Assembly (NCBI GenBank): GCA_024509875.1 | Contig: JAMPIV010000285.1 | Location: forward strand, 389,528-453,527 | Direction of reading: 5' to 3' | Source of the DNA: Oreohelix idahoensis | Lineage: Eukaryota; Mollusca; Gastropoda; Stylommatophora; Oreohelicidae | DNA: 64,000 nucleotides | Part shown: positions 1-10,474 of the stretch, piece after piece | How positions within the stretch are numbered: the stretch's first letter is position 1 | Layout: each line of letters opens with the position of its first letter | The notes under the pieces: model-generated | Seen by the model: the letters and a program-made list of their open reading frames with translations, nothing else | Databases searched by the model: none | What the model was told of the DNA's origin: nothing | Translations under genes and position numbers: made by a program

Positions 1-299
1 TTTTTATATTATAAATTTTACTGAATACAACTCTTTTCATGTTACCACTTGTACATAATGCAATTCATTTCATATTACACCTTGTATATAATACAACTCA
101 TTTCATAATACACCTTGTACATAATACAACTCATTTCATAATACACCTTATCATTTGCTCCTTTACTACTCTTACTAGACCTTTCTAACTTCATTAGCCA
201 TTTACCATCCCTTTTATCTCTAGTCCCAAGTTTATTATCCTGCCTACGCGAATTATCTTGAAATTCTACCTATCTCATAATCGTTCTACTTAGTTGCAT

Positions 300-1180
300 A
301 TTTTTCCTCCTTGTGGATTTTCTTTTTCTTACCATCCATGTCTATCGTCCATCCTAATCTCCGATCCAATTTTACTGTGTATCTTGCCTTCCTCTTATAA
401 ATCTGGCCTGTCCTCTATGGCTTCGTTTCCCTATTATTCGTTCTCTCCAGAACGTTTACTTATCTCTTCTTCAAATAAATTATCTAATTTTCTCTATATC
501 TTCGCCATTTCCCTATGGCTTTCATCTACCGCCATATTCTCTATAGTTTCTCCATATGCTCCTTTAGTTATCTCGTAATTCTTTTCCGTCTCCTCTCTGT
601 GACTTCTCAATTTCCCATTCTCTACGTCTCTCTCCTTTAATCTAGGGCTTCCCTGCCTCTTTCTTCTTCTCTTCCACCACTGCAGTAGTCCATCGTTCGG
701 ACCTACTCAGCTCACTTTTATGTTCAGTGTAGAACGATTGCATCTAGCTTCCAAACAACTAGACTCCCGCTGCAATTTTCTACTCTCCTTCTTTCATATC
801 CTCTATTTTCGTTCACTCCTTGGAACTGTTCTCCAACTTCTCAATTTTTACTCCATACTCTCCCTATCTCTCTGCCGTTCTCCTCTACGGCTTCACCAAA
901 ATCTTCGTCTCAAGCTTTCTCCATACTTCATTTTTCCCCATTCTTCCAATTTGTCCATATTTCTGCCGTCCTGCTCCACGGCTTCTCAAAATCTCATTTT
1001 CCCCTTATTTCTCCATATTTCTCCCAGAAAACTCCATAAAACTGCCGTCCTCCTCAACGGTTTCTCAAAATCTCTATCTTCATATTGCTCCATAATTTCC
1101 GTCTTCCTCTGCAGCTTCACCAAAATCTCTTGTCTGCACTATTCCTGCCGTCGTCACCACGGCGTTTCACATAATATCCG
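300..1180 (-). repeat. Degenerate tandem coding repeats, coiled-coil type (minus strand)
   Basis: The plus strand is strongly pyrimidine-rich and repeats a module built on 'ctgccgtcctcctcaacgg' followed by 'ttctcaaaatct', seen at about 870-910, 960-1000, 1045-1080 and 1105-1140. Read on the minus strand these modules give Glu/Lys/Asp/Gly-rich peptide such as EAVEQDGRNMDKLEEWGK, a pattern expected of a coiled coil. Frames are broken between modules, so no long ORF survives. It continues the minus-strand coding region that follows the Gag gene to the right. Function unknown. Confidence 0.5.
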
Positions 1181-1699
1181 CCATACTACCATGACCTCTA
1201 ACCTACTTCTTGCCTCTCCTTTACTCGTCTGCTCTACTACTGCAGTACCCTATTGGTCAGGTGTACCCAGTTCCCTCATGTGTGTGGTACAGACCAATTA
1301 TACTTAGTCTTCTCAAGACTCAGCTATCGCCGCCATCTTGTTCCATATAACATATGCTATGTCTCCTCCCATAGCCTCCTTCTATGCTAACTTATTCATC
1401 AACTTTAGCATCTCCATCATCCTAGCCTCTCTGGCTCTAAACGCTTCTAACTCTATCTGTTTATCCATATCTTGAGTCTCCTCTTCTCTACTAACCTTTT
1501 CAACACTTTGCTTCCTCTCTACCTCTGTATCTCGTGTATCTACCGAGTTTCTTTCAACCTTCTTACTTCATCAACCGTTTGCCTCGGTTTCTCTCTATCT
1601 TCCATTTCTTCCTTTCTCGTACTCCCTGTGTTTCTTTCAGGTTCTATGTCGCTACCTCGACCTCTGCTTATACTCCTAGTATATCTCCTACTACTACTA

Positions 1700-2160
1700 T
1701 TTCTCTCCTCCTTCCTAGCCTCTCGGCTCTTGGATCGGTACTCCCTTCGATCCGTATTTCCTCTCTCTTCGTCCTTTATAGCCTCCCGGCTTTTGGATCG
1801 GTAACCCCGTCGATCCGTATGTGTTCTATTTCTCCGTGTATCTAGTCCTTCTGGACTCTTGAATAGGTATTTCCGTCGACCCGTATCTCTTCTATCCTCA
1901 CTTCTGTTTCTCAGCCTATCTCGGCTCTTGGATCGGAAATCCCTTCTATCCGTATCCCTCCTTCTTTCTCTACTATTATCTCTCCTATTCTCCTCGCTCT
2001 CTCTAGTCCTGAATCGGTATTCTCCTCGATTCGTATGTCTCCTATTACTAGCCTATCTGCTCTTGGATCGGTATTCTCTTCTACCCCTATCCCTTCTTGC
2101 CTCCCTAGTATCTCTACTCTTAGATCGGTATTCCCTTCGATCTGTACTTCTATTTCCTTC
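1700..2160 (-). repeat. Arg-Ser-rich tandem coding repeats
   Basis: At least six modules carry 'ctcttggatcggta' followed by 'cccttcgatccgtat' on the plus strand, near 1730, 1795, 1860, 1930, 2015, 2070 and 2125. On the minus strand they encode the recurring peptide TDRREYRSKSR. Spacing is uneven, about 55-85 bp. The right-hand modules are in frame with the coiled-coil ORF at 2053-2601; the others are frame-shifted. RS-type repeats are known in RNA-binding and splicing-related proteins, but here they sit downstream of a retroelement Gag, so an RNA-binding role is only an inference. Confidence 0.55.
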
Positions 2161-2859
2161 ATGTTTCTCAACTTCTCCCTGCTTCGTCTTCTCTGCGGCC
2201 TCCTTTCTATCATCACCTGCCCCAGGTGCTGTTACATCTTCCTTTTTCTCCGATGTCTGTCTATTCATTTGCTGTTTCCTTTCTAACTCTTCCAACTTCC
2301 TCTCTAAATCTGCACAAAGTGCAGTTAACTCTTCTATTTTTGTTCTTTCTTTATTTCCTTCTTCCTCTTTATTCTCCCTCGACCTTCCATGGTCTACACT
2401 GTCTATTTCCCATTTACCCATTGCCTTGGTCGTTTTATCTTGTTCCTCTTGTACTTCTCTATGACTACATTTCTCCTTTTTCAATTCTTCAAATTTCCTG
2501 TCCATATATTGAACAAATGCCTTTATGTCCTTCAACTCCGCTGCACCACTATTCCTTACCTTATTCTTCCTCCTCAGTCTGACCTCATCTACATGTCTCA
2601 ACTTTGCTTGACGCTTTCTGTAATCCTATGAATCGTCTGATGACGACGACCTCTGTCTCTTCATCCCTCTTATATTCTCTTCCTCCATCTCTTCCTGCGT
2701 ATCTGAATCTTTAGCTGATGTGTCCTCTATGTTCTGAGTTTGACTTGTACCACTTTGTTGTTTAGTCTCTATTTGTTGCTCCATTTGTTTCAATAGCTGC
2801 TGCTCCTGTGCTCTGTTTCTTTGTTCTGCAGCTCTCGTATGTTTGTACGGTGCATCCAT
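2053..2859 (-). pseudogene. Charged coiled-coil/RS protein downstream of Gag (one in-frame stop)
   Basis: Two ORFs, 2859-2626 and 2601-2053, lie in the same reading frame and are separated by a single stop codon at 2626-2628, so they are probably one broken gene. The first part is Gln-rich (QEQQLLKQMEQQ) and ends in the acidic/serine stretch SSSSDDS. The second has a heptad-like coiled coil (DLERKLEELERKQQ) and then the RS repeats. No enzymatic domain is visible. It lies on the same strand as the Gag gene, 0.8 kb downstream of it. It may be a retroelement-specific accessory region or an unrelated host-derived sequence; I do not recognise the family. Confidence 0.4.
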
Positions 2860-2906
2860 TTCTGTTTCAACATTATTCCAATGTTTCCTTATTCCTGTCG
2901 TATCTT

Positions 2907-3733
2907 CTAGAATCTCATTGTACTGTTTACTCTCTGTATCCTGTCTTCTTCTGGCCTATATGTGCCCATCTCCTCTTGTTCCCTGTTTAAAATTTGGGGG
3001 GTTGGGGTTAACCGATCAGATGTTGTTCCCGGTTCTGCATGGACTTGTGCTCTCGTAACAATCTGTTCCCGCGCTAGTGTTGGTCTACTGCCGTCGCTAT
3101 CTATGATCTCACTGGAAATAATATCTATTTCCTCGTCGCTCTTAGTCATTTGGACTACCCAGTTGTCTCCTCTATGTTGTGGTACCACCACTGTTTGTGT
3201 GCCCATATTCGTAGTTGTTTCTGTTTGTGTACCAACACTGACCATGTCTCTCTGTATGTTTTTCTGCTTCTGGACTGTTGTTTTACCTTGGCTTGACCAT
3301 GGTCTATTCCTATTACCTTGTTTTGTTGTGATATTTTGATGGGAAGATGTTATTATCTTTCTCCACACTCCTAGCGGTTCTACCTTCATTTTGTACCCGT
3401 TCTGTGTCCTTATTTGGCACTTCTGTTGGTTACCAACATTGATGTTGTTTATTTCTATTGGCTTTCCTCTCCTGATTTCTCCAACAAAATTCCTCACATC
3501 TGTTCTAGTTCTTCTCCTATTTAAGCTGTCCCAATGTCCTGATCCATAGTTGCTATTAAAACGTGGAAAAGTACTCTTACTGCTATTGTATGTCCTATTT
3601 CTGTATTTTTGACATGTTTGTTTTTGACATCCTCCCTTGTCAAACCAATTCCTATGTTGATGTACTCTTTCCTTGCCTTTTCATCCTTTCCACCAATGAC
3701 CATGTGATTGTCTACCACTGGATGTATTTTCAT
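2907..3733 (-). pseudogene. Region downstream of Gag, unidentified, with TQT motifs
   Basis: Two overlapping-frame ORFs fill this stretch: 3733-3521 (70 aa), which overlaps the Gag C-terminus in another frame, and 3497-2907 (196 aa). Protease would be expected here in a standard Ty3/gypsy element, yet I see no clear D(S/T)G active site. The second ORF carries two close TQT motifs (VGTQTET and MGTQTVV); TQT is the core of dynein light chain LC8 binding sites, and Gag proteins of some retroviruses use such transport factors, but that link is speculative. The Gag and both ORFs are likely parts of one frame-shifted reading frame. Confidence 0.35.
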
Positions 3734-4763
3734 GTATATCTGTGTTCATCCGCAGTTGTTTTCCACAACTATCGATATACTGTTTGTTTCTTCCCTCGTC
3801 GTCACTTCTCCAACTCCCGTATCGTAGCTGCTTATGTTGTTGAGACCTTCTACTACCCTTTCTCACGTCAATCTCTCTCCTTACTGAGTGCTGCGGCTCT
3901 AGTGGCCTATAGTTACACGCAAAGGCTTTATGTCCCAGCCTATTGCAAGCATAACACACGATTGGCTTGCGGTCTACCTGTCTTGACCTATAAAACGTTT
4001 CCATTCCTCTCGCTCGTCTTTTTATCCTTCTTTGTTGACAATGTCCTATCTCCATAGGTTCTTCCTGTGTTTCTTCACATGGAACTACTCTACCAAGCCT
4101 GAGGTCCAATCTTCTTCTGAGGTTCTCTTCAGCTGCAGCAAGTGCAATGGCCTGTGACAAGTTTTGTGGGTCCTTCCTGAGGAGATGTAATTTAATTGGT
4201 ATACCATTCAACCCATCTACGAATATGCCCACTAACTGTTTTTCTACCTCTTGTTGGTTAATTTGTTGTCCCAAGAAAACTTCTTCAGCTAGGTTTAACA
4301 ACCTGTCGCTGAACATTTGAATGGGTTCCTCTGCTTGTTGTTGTATGCTCCTCAGCAGACTCCAGGCGTACGATGCATCCGTAATTTGTGCATATGTCCT
4401 TATTAGTTCTTTCCTAAACTCCTCCCATGTCTCATCTGGGACAGTGTCAAACCTGCGTCTTATAAAATCTATCACTAACCCGCACGAGGAAAGATATGCA
4501 ACTTGTTCGAACTCACTTTGGTCCATATTGACCGAAGTGCAATATCTCTGTATCTCGAGCAACCACTTTCTACATAAAGTAGGATCACCTGAATATGGCG
4601 TTATGCTGTTCCGGATATTCTGGAACTTACTTTCATTTCTAATGGCAGTCATAGCCTTAGCTATCTGCTCAAGAGCAGCCACATTGGGATCCAAACCCAC
4701 CGTAAGTTGTTGTTGCTGTTGCATCTTGTCTTGACATGTAAGTGTTATTGTTAATAGAAACAC
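3681..4763 (-). CDS. gag: Retrotransposon Gag (capsid/nucleocapsid) protein
   Basis: A 360-residue ORF. The first convincing start is the Met before the QQQQQ run (about residue 14), because the upstream codons run into a pyrimidine tract plus 'acag' that looks like a splice acceptor or leader. Residues ~30-230 resemble the retrotransposon Gag capsid region (ITPYSGDPTLCRKWLLEIQ, later RSIQQQAEEPIQMFSDRL). One CCHC knuckle follows, CYACNRLGHKAFAC, a nucleic-acid-binding module of C-x2-C-x4-H-x4-C type. It should assemble particles around element RNA. No pol follows within the 3.6 kb to the window edge, which is unusual. The LTR/leader would be to the right (4.8-6.8 kb). Ty3/gypsy-like is the best guess, from Gag only. 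Confidence 0.75.
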   Translation of the reverse strand: MFLLTITLTCQDKMQQQQQLTVGLDPNVAALEQIAKAMTAIRNESKFQNIRNSITPYSGDPTLCRKWLLEIQRYCTSVNMDQSEFEQVAYLSSCGLVIDFIRRRFDTVPDETWEEFRKELIRTYAQITDASYAWSLLRSIQQQAEEPIQMFSDRLLNLAEEVFLGQQINQQEVEKQLVGIFVDGLNGIPIKLHLLRKDPQNLSQAIALAAAEENLRRRLDLRLGRVVPCEETQEEPMEIGHCQQRRIKRRARGMETFYRSRQVDRKPIVCYACNRLGHKAFACNYRPLEPQHSVRREIDVRKGSRRSQQHKQLRYGSWRSDDEGRNKQYIDSCGKQLRMNTDIHENTSSGRQSHGHWWKG

Positions 4764-6839
4764 CTGTAAAAAAATTGATATAAATCTCTTGGTTGACCTG
4801 TAAGAGAATTATTAACCAATATCTGTGTACAATACTTATAATTCTTATGAGTTACAAAACAATTATCAATCTAATTCTCATAATTTAACTGACTACACTA
4901 ATAATTAACTTAATTTGTTTCTAAATGTTTCAGTGCTACATCATCTGTTTTTCTTGATTGGGATAAACACTTGCTCCTCCAGTATTTTAGAATTAATCAA
5001 CACAATTTTTGTCTTATACGGCTGTATACTATTATTTTTGCTCGTTGGGCCTGTTGATCATTCAGATTGTTATCTCATGCATGTGCCTGTATTCTGACGG
5101 TTGTCGGGTGATATAGTGAACTTCACCTTCGATGTTTTGGCTAGACTACGTTGTTCTTGATGTCGATTCACTTGACTTCTGTATTGTCTTGTTTTGTTTC
5201 TTCAGCTCGCATGATTCTTTTGATTTGTATCTTCTTAATGAACTTGACCTTCGTGATTCTTTGGATAGACTTCGTTGTTCTTGATGTCGCTTCACTTTAC
5301 TTGACTTCTGTGTTGCCTTAATTTGTTTTTTTTTTTTTCGCTCGCAGGATTCTTTCTTTCTGTTTTATCTCTTCTTAGTGAACTTGACCTTCTTTCTGTC
5401 TGTAGTCTTTTAAATCTCTATCTTGTATAGGGCTGGTCAGGTGTACCAAAATAGTCTGTGACCGTTGTAGGGTTAGATACGAAAATACTTGATGCAACCG
5501 TACCTACTATGTGATGCCCAAACTGACATCTTTGGAGAGGCTGTCTTGCTTTAGAAAAGTTTCTTGAACTATCATAGTGTAGGGCTGGTCACGCGCACCA
5601 TGAATGTCTGTGGCCGTGGATCGTATTAAAAGGTTCGGACCACTGCCCTTTCAGTAGATAGTATATAGTAAGGTAAATGTGACAAACTTCCTTCTCTCAG
5701 ACTGACAAAAATATTTTCTCATACTCTCTGTTGATTCAAACGAATTCACCCGAGTAATAGCAGTGAAGATGTCAAAGGTGGAACTTTATTAACAAGGTTA
5801 GCAGTCTTTCATAACAACAGCTTCTTCAGCAACAAAAGTATTCAATATTCAAAACTGCAATTTCTTGTCTTCTTACTACTTGCTTTCTTCAGCTATCCCA
5901 ATATCCTATAATTCTTCAGGTAGAAACTTCTTGTCTCTCTTCTATACTGACTGTTTATTTTATTTATGTTTTTCTTTTCATATGTCTCTTGGTATATCTC
6001 ACTGAGAGAAAACTGGCCTTACCGCCAGGGCTGTCACTTTGCTAAGATTTTCATCTATTATTCTTCTCTGCTCAGACCTGGTCTGCTGAGCTACACATGT
6101 TACTGATATATAAAAGTGTTCAACGTACCTGGGTTTGTTCTCAAACGAAATACACTTTCTTTTCTTTCACGTCTATCATGTCCTCAGAATAAAATACTAT
6201 CACAATAAAAATTCTGCCGTACACCAAATTTATGGTACATAATGTACTGAGCGTTTTCTATACACTCTATTTCTCACAGCATAATTCTTGCTAATCATCT
6301 AAGACTGAGTATGTTTTCTCACACATCTATTACGCTGAGCGCGTTTCTCAAGTCTAACTTTAACACTTGGGAGAAAACCCTTTTTTCTTCCTACGCATAG
6401 CGCGTCTCAAACCCGACTGCCCGATCCCCGTTCTAACATTATTCGTTTTCCCTGAACTGTGTTCACACATCTCAACTTTTCACGTGCGTACTTTTTTTCT
6501 CAACTCACTAAAATCCGCAAGGGACATAAATCTTACATTATCCCCCTTTGAATGTTTTATCTCAATAGCATACCTTCTTCTTTAACGCTTACAACAAATT
6601 CTTCATATGCTAATTTTCTAACCCATAACTAATAACATTCTAAATCTACTTAACCTAAATTAAACATTTCTCCTACCAACCGAAATATGTGGAGTTTCCT
6701 CCCTTATGACAAAGCCTTACTTTACTCATCTTATCTCCCTGCAACAATGACAAATAATCTGTAACTAAACTTATTTATATTTCTTAAACCATTTTTCCAC
6801 ACTCCTTTCCTTTATCAAAACCAAACCACCGTTCCAAAC
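4764..6839. other. Non-coding stretch, possible leader/LTR of the Gag element
   Basis: No credible ORF. Because the Gag gene at 3681-4763 points left, its 5' leader and LTR should lie here, but with the partner LTR outside the window I cannot set LTR borders. Two similar segments beginning 'tagggctggtca' occur at about 5437 and 5580 (spacing ~142 bp), and a related 'ttggtcaggtgtaccc' is at 1253. The right end of this stretch abuts the start of the recognisable pseudogene at ~6850. Confidence 0.4.
5113..5400. repeat. Short tandem duplication, period about 124 bp
   Basis: The block 'ttgttcttgatgtcg' followed by 'ttcactt', 'gacttctgt', 'ctcgca' and 'gattcttt' occurs from ~5151 and again from ~5275. 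The partial block 'gtgaacttgacct' appears at ~5113, ~5240 and ~5373. That gives just over two units. No ORF covers it. Repeats like this are common in LTR or 5' leader regions of retroelements. Confidence 0.6.
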
Positions 6840-6849
6840 CACCGTTCAC

Positions 6850-6900
6850 AATGGTATTTCTAAGAAGAAAAAGCGGGCTGTGGCCTATCCGAATATTCCC
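6850..6900 (+). pseudogene. 5' remnant of a multicopy invertebrate gene, cut by a retroposon
   Basis: Reading from ~6850 gives GISKKKKRAVAYPNIP, which continues without loss of frame into TAMRPVPHGEGLPVP at 8149 once the intervening 1.2 kb is removed. This joins it to the pseudogene at 8135-9206. I recognise the stretch from a high-copy family of uncharacterised proteins found in insects, spiders and cnidarians. The protein N-terminus upstream of this point is not present. Confidence 0.7.
6887..6900. repeat. Left 14-bp target-site duplication
   Basis: The sequence atccgaatattccc here is repeated exactly at 8135-8148. It brackets the retroposed transcript and lies within the coding sequence of the pseudogene, marking the insertion point. 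Confidence 0.85.
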
Positions 6901-8134
6901 TTTTTTTTTTTTTTAGTGAAACTTTATTAGCTTTCATTTCAATTTACAAATCAGTGTACATTTTACAACAAGTAAGAATGAAATTACATTGACAAGTTTT
7001 CAATTTAAAATCATGAGCATTTCACACAAAGGAAACATGATAAAAGGGTTACATGTAAAATCAAAACTCTTCTGTTCTCGCAAGTACTTTTGTACACATG
7101 CAAACCCAAGTGGTAGAATTTATGTGTTTGTGACAAGGGATTGGTATGTATAAATCCCGAGAGACAAATGTGAGAAGAAAAAGAAACAGGATGTGTAGTA
7201 TTGGTGCACGTATGTCTAATCATATACATACATATTCTAAGAAACCCATATTCATTACATTCCTTTAGATACTAATATTAATGGAAGCCTCTTAGTATGA
7301 CATACTTTGGGAGAAAGGCGATAAATAAAAATCGCACGCGTGCACGCACACGGTGAAAGGAAAGGTAGGACTGTATTCTGAAGATAAGCCGGTACAAGCT
7401 GGTTTTCGGAAACAAAGAAGCCTTGGATGCTTCATTTGGAGAGTTTGGCTGACAGGACAAAGGTTACTTGAAAATTTTTCCTGGGCGAGATATTGAATGC
7501 CCCCGGGTTGAAAGCATATCGCCAATTGTGTGCTGCGTTACGTTTTTTTTCTCCTTGGCAAGTTGAGCACACAACCTAGAGCCATAAAGTCGGCTAGGCA
7601 CACTGGCATTTCGAGAAAGGTACAAGGGGTAATTTGTAATCATGTTCCCTAAAGCATATCCAATTTGAAATTCTAAAACAAGTTCAATTTACAACATACA
7701 ACAAAATACATTCATAAACTGTAAATACAAGGTGTGGAAAGTAAAATACTAAAGTTGGGCATTTCTGTACATTCATGTGAATTAGACTGTGTCCATTAAT
7801 AATTCCAAGGTGAAATGGGGGGGGGGGGGGGGGAATCCCAGGGTTGAAAACATATTTATATTCGTGCAAAAATTCATTTTTTACGTTCAAAACAATATAA
7901 TTTAGACTTTAAAACCACAAATGTGAACCACGCACACACCCACACCAAGAGCGCAGGTGAAACCTGGAAATTCTGCATCCACTTCTACACACACGTACTT
8001 GTACTAAAAATTGTGTTACACATTGAAGCGTTTCAAGAAACAAAAACGGCATTACAAAGTTGCCAATCATACTTTTCACAGATACCATTTTCTCATATTT
8101 TTCCAATTGGTGGTTCTGTAAACAAATTTTATGA
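6901..8134 (-). mobile_element. Retroposed transcript (processed copy) with poly(A) tail
   Basis: On the minus strand this 1234-bp insert ends with AATAAA, 'gtttcact' and then a run of 14 A (plus-strand T at 6901-6914), i.e. a polyadenylation signal and a tail. A 14-bp direct repeat flanks it. These are the marks of LINE-machinery retroposition of a cellular or element mRNA. I see no long ORF in it, so it looks like a 3'-UTR-derived, 5'-truncated copy or a non-coding RNA; the source gene is unknown. It contains a 17-G run at 7817-7833. Confidence 0.8.
7817..7833. repeat. G17 homopolymer
   Basis: An uninterrupted run of 17 G on the plus strand within the retroposed transcript. Runs of the same length occur at 58868-58884 and 59152-59168. 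Confidence 0.9.
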
Positions 8135-8148
8135 ATCCGAATATTCCC
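8135..8148. repeat. Right 14-bp target-site duplication
   Basis: Exact copy of 6887-6900, immediately right of the retroposed transcript and the point where the interrupted reading frame resumes. Confidence 0.85.
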
Positions 8149-9206
8149 ACTGCTATGCGGCCAGTGCCTCACGGGGAAGGACTTCCTGTTCCACCAGAAT
8201 CTTATACTCTGGATGATGAAGAAGATAATAAGGCCAGTGGACATTCGTCACCCGTGAAAGCATCTACATCAAGAGATCCTGTTTTCGTGCCTATTGAAGA
8301 GTCTGTACAGCCACATACAATTACCCAGAGTGAATTGAATGATCTAGTGAGAGATCTGGAATTGCCAAAAAATAAAGCAGAGCTGTTGGGGTCCAGACTG
8401 CAGCAATGGAATCTTCTAAAAGAGAATGTGCATGATGTCTGTGTTTCGTGCTCGGTAAAAAGGTCTGCTTCCATATTTCAAAATAACAGATAACCTCATT
8501 GCTTGCATTGGTATACTGGGTCTGATGGCAGCACTGCACATCAACTACAAAGACGACGATTGGAGGCTGTTCATTGATTCGTCAAAGTTGAGCTTAAAAG
8601 CTGTGATGCTCCATAATGGTAACATTTTACCTCAAGATCTTGGTTCCCTCCTCTCCACATCAAACTTGGACTAATGACGAATTTTGTGAAGGCCATGGAT
8701 CGAGATGGTGCAGGATTTTTATACCTTCTGATAAATTTCCCAGACTTAGTGAGGCCAAAATCAAGGAAGGTGTATTTGTTGGTTCACAGATACGTCAGCT
8801 CTTCAGAGATCAGCGTTTTGATGATATCCTCACAGGTGATGAAAAGTTAGCTTGGAATGCTTTCCAGCAAGTGGCCACAAACTTTCTAGGAAACAATAAG
8901 GCTGACAATTACCAGGAGCTTGTAGAAACCCTCTTACAGCGCTACGAGAGACTAGGATGCAACATGTCTTTGAAATTACACTTTTTACACTCTCATCTGG
9001 ATTTCTTCCCTGCTAACTGCGGTGCTGTCAGTGACGAGCATGGGGAACGATTTCATCAGGACATTACTACCATCGAAAAAAGGTACCAAGGGAAATGGAA
9101 TGCAGCAATGCTAGCAGACTATTGTTGGAACCTTGTGAGAGATGCTCCAGAAACTCATTACAAGCGACCGGCAAAAAGGCGTCGCTGTGAATCATTTCCG
9201 CTATGA
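8135..9206 (+). pseudogene. Broken copy of multicopy uncharacterised invertebrate gene family
   Basis: Fragments in order: TAMRPVPHGEGLPVP at 8149; TQSELNDLVRDLELPKNKAE and GSRLQQWNLL (8325-8430); DDWRLFIDSSKLSLKAVMLH after a frameshift (8550-8620); then LHIKLGL and FVKAMD at ~8655-8700; and a 196-aa C-terminal ORF (8616-9206) with LFRDQRFDDILTGDEKLAWN, LGCNMSLKLHFLHSHLDFFP, DEHGERFHQDI and KRYQGKWNAAMLADYCWN. The block between 'NGNILP' and 'LHIKLGL' is missing, so there is an internal deletion of the central part, plus at least two frameshifts. Function of the family is not known to me; its copy number in genomes suggests an element-borne gene. Stop at 9204-9206. Confidence 0.75.
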
Positions 9207-9454
9207 GCATTATTATCATATGGTATGTATATGCAAATGTGTAAAATTGTTTTACAAATATTTAAAAAACTAGAGCTAATCTGGTGTTTTAACGGCCATT
9301 TTCATGTTCAGCAGCCCAAACAACATAAAGGTAACTTGGTTTAATCTCAGATACACACAAAAAGTCAAAATTTGTTGTCCAGTGTAATTAATGCTTTACA
9401 AAAATAATCTCCTCCAAACATGGATACTTAACAAGATCCAAGTTGAGAAAATTT

Positions 9455-9705
9455 CAATAAATGAAATGTTATTGTTGTTCAGAATCGACATCATTGCACT
9501 CCGGTAAACCCCACAGGTGCTCCAGTCTCCCTCAGCAAACGTCGAAGAGTATGAGTGCTGACTGTTCCTGTTGCGCACTGGTTGTATACACGCAGGATGC
9601 ATACATTCATACGTCCATCCCTGCCAGTCTTACGTTTGATGTCAAATTCCAGCAATCTTACTTGATGCTTCGACGATTGCAGTGTCATTCTATAATAGGT
9701 GATTA
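9455..9705 (-). pseudogene. LINE fragment, C-terminal tail after RNase H (family N)
   Basis: Minus-strand translation reads HQVRLLEFDIKRKTGRDGRM, then RVYNQCATGTVSTHTLRRLL and RETGAPVGFTGVQ. The same peptide block recurs at 11280-11460 (+), 54060-54330 (-) and 58620-58850 (+), so it is a dispersed LINE 3' end; I call it family N here. The 3' end is AT-rich with 'aacaacaataacat' on the minus strand, a typical LINE tail. Confidence 0.65.
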
Positions 9706-10214
9706 TTAATAAAGATATAAATAAAATGAGAACAACAAGACAAAAAAATAAAATGAAAACCACGATCGTCTCTGATGACGTTATTTTTCTACGTTTGTGT
9801 CCATACTATAAATAGACCTTTTAACTTCCCTTTCCCGACATTTGTGTGTGCCGTCTATGCAGAGCCGACTCAAGGCGCAAGCCAATGGGACCACTGGCTC
9901 GGGGTCCAAAACAAAATTGAATTAAAATTAAACGCAATGAATCATTCATAGATGAGAACCGTCATTTGGATTTTTTAATTTGGCGTGAATTTCCGACCAT
10001 GTCATTTTCGTTAGCTATGCCGCGTTTTTCTTTGTTATTTAAACAAACAAAAAAACTAATTTGTTTAAAAAAAAATTAAGTTTTCCACTCCACTCCCATT
10101 TTCAAGAAGCTGGCATAAGCATATCTCTGGATTTTATTTGCATGAATAATTAAAATACATGAGAACCATTTGGAAGAAATAAAGGATGGTTATTCTAGCC
10201 AAAAATTGATACGA
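9706..10214. other. No gene seen; AT-rich filler
   Basis: No supported ORF. The stretch at 9857-9915 ('gcagagccgactcaaggcg', then 'cactggctcggggtcc') resembles a transposon terminus, but no partner was found. Confidence 0.4.
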
Positions 10215-10310
10215 TACATATGCTCAACCAGAGCTGCAGGAACAGTTAGCATTTGCACCCATTGATATTTGCTGAAGGAGACTGTCCGCCTATAGCCCGG
10301 GTTGCAATGG
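10215..10310 (+). pseudogene. LINE family N 3'-end scrap
   Basis: About 95 bp matching the 3' end of family N elsewhere in the window: 'gctgcaggaacagttagca', 'ctgaaggagactg' and 'gggttgcaatg' align with 11360-11458. It has no ORF. It leads directly into an 82-bp tandem duplication. Confidence 0.55.
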
Positions 10311-10474
10311 CGTATACTCTGACGAACACTAACGATAACAATATGTTCAAATAATCTTACTTCTTCAGTTTTAAATCTGTTTGTGGCAATGACGTATACT
10401 CTGACCAACACTAACGATAACAATATGTTCAAATAATCTTACTTCTTCAGTTTTAAATCTGTTTGTGGCAATGA
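10311..10474. repeat. Two-copy 82-bp tandem duplication
   Basis: 'cgtatactctgac' starts at 10311 and again at 10393; the two units are nearly identical (a g/c change at 'gacgaac' versus 'gaccaac'). The second unit ends at 'tttgtggcaatga'. Confidence 0.9.

Noticed and set aside
720..1307. 195-aa plus-strand ORF and several others in 290-2630
   Set aside because: Ser/Leu/Phe-rich shadow of the purine-rich minus-strand coding repeats; no motif.
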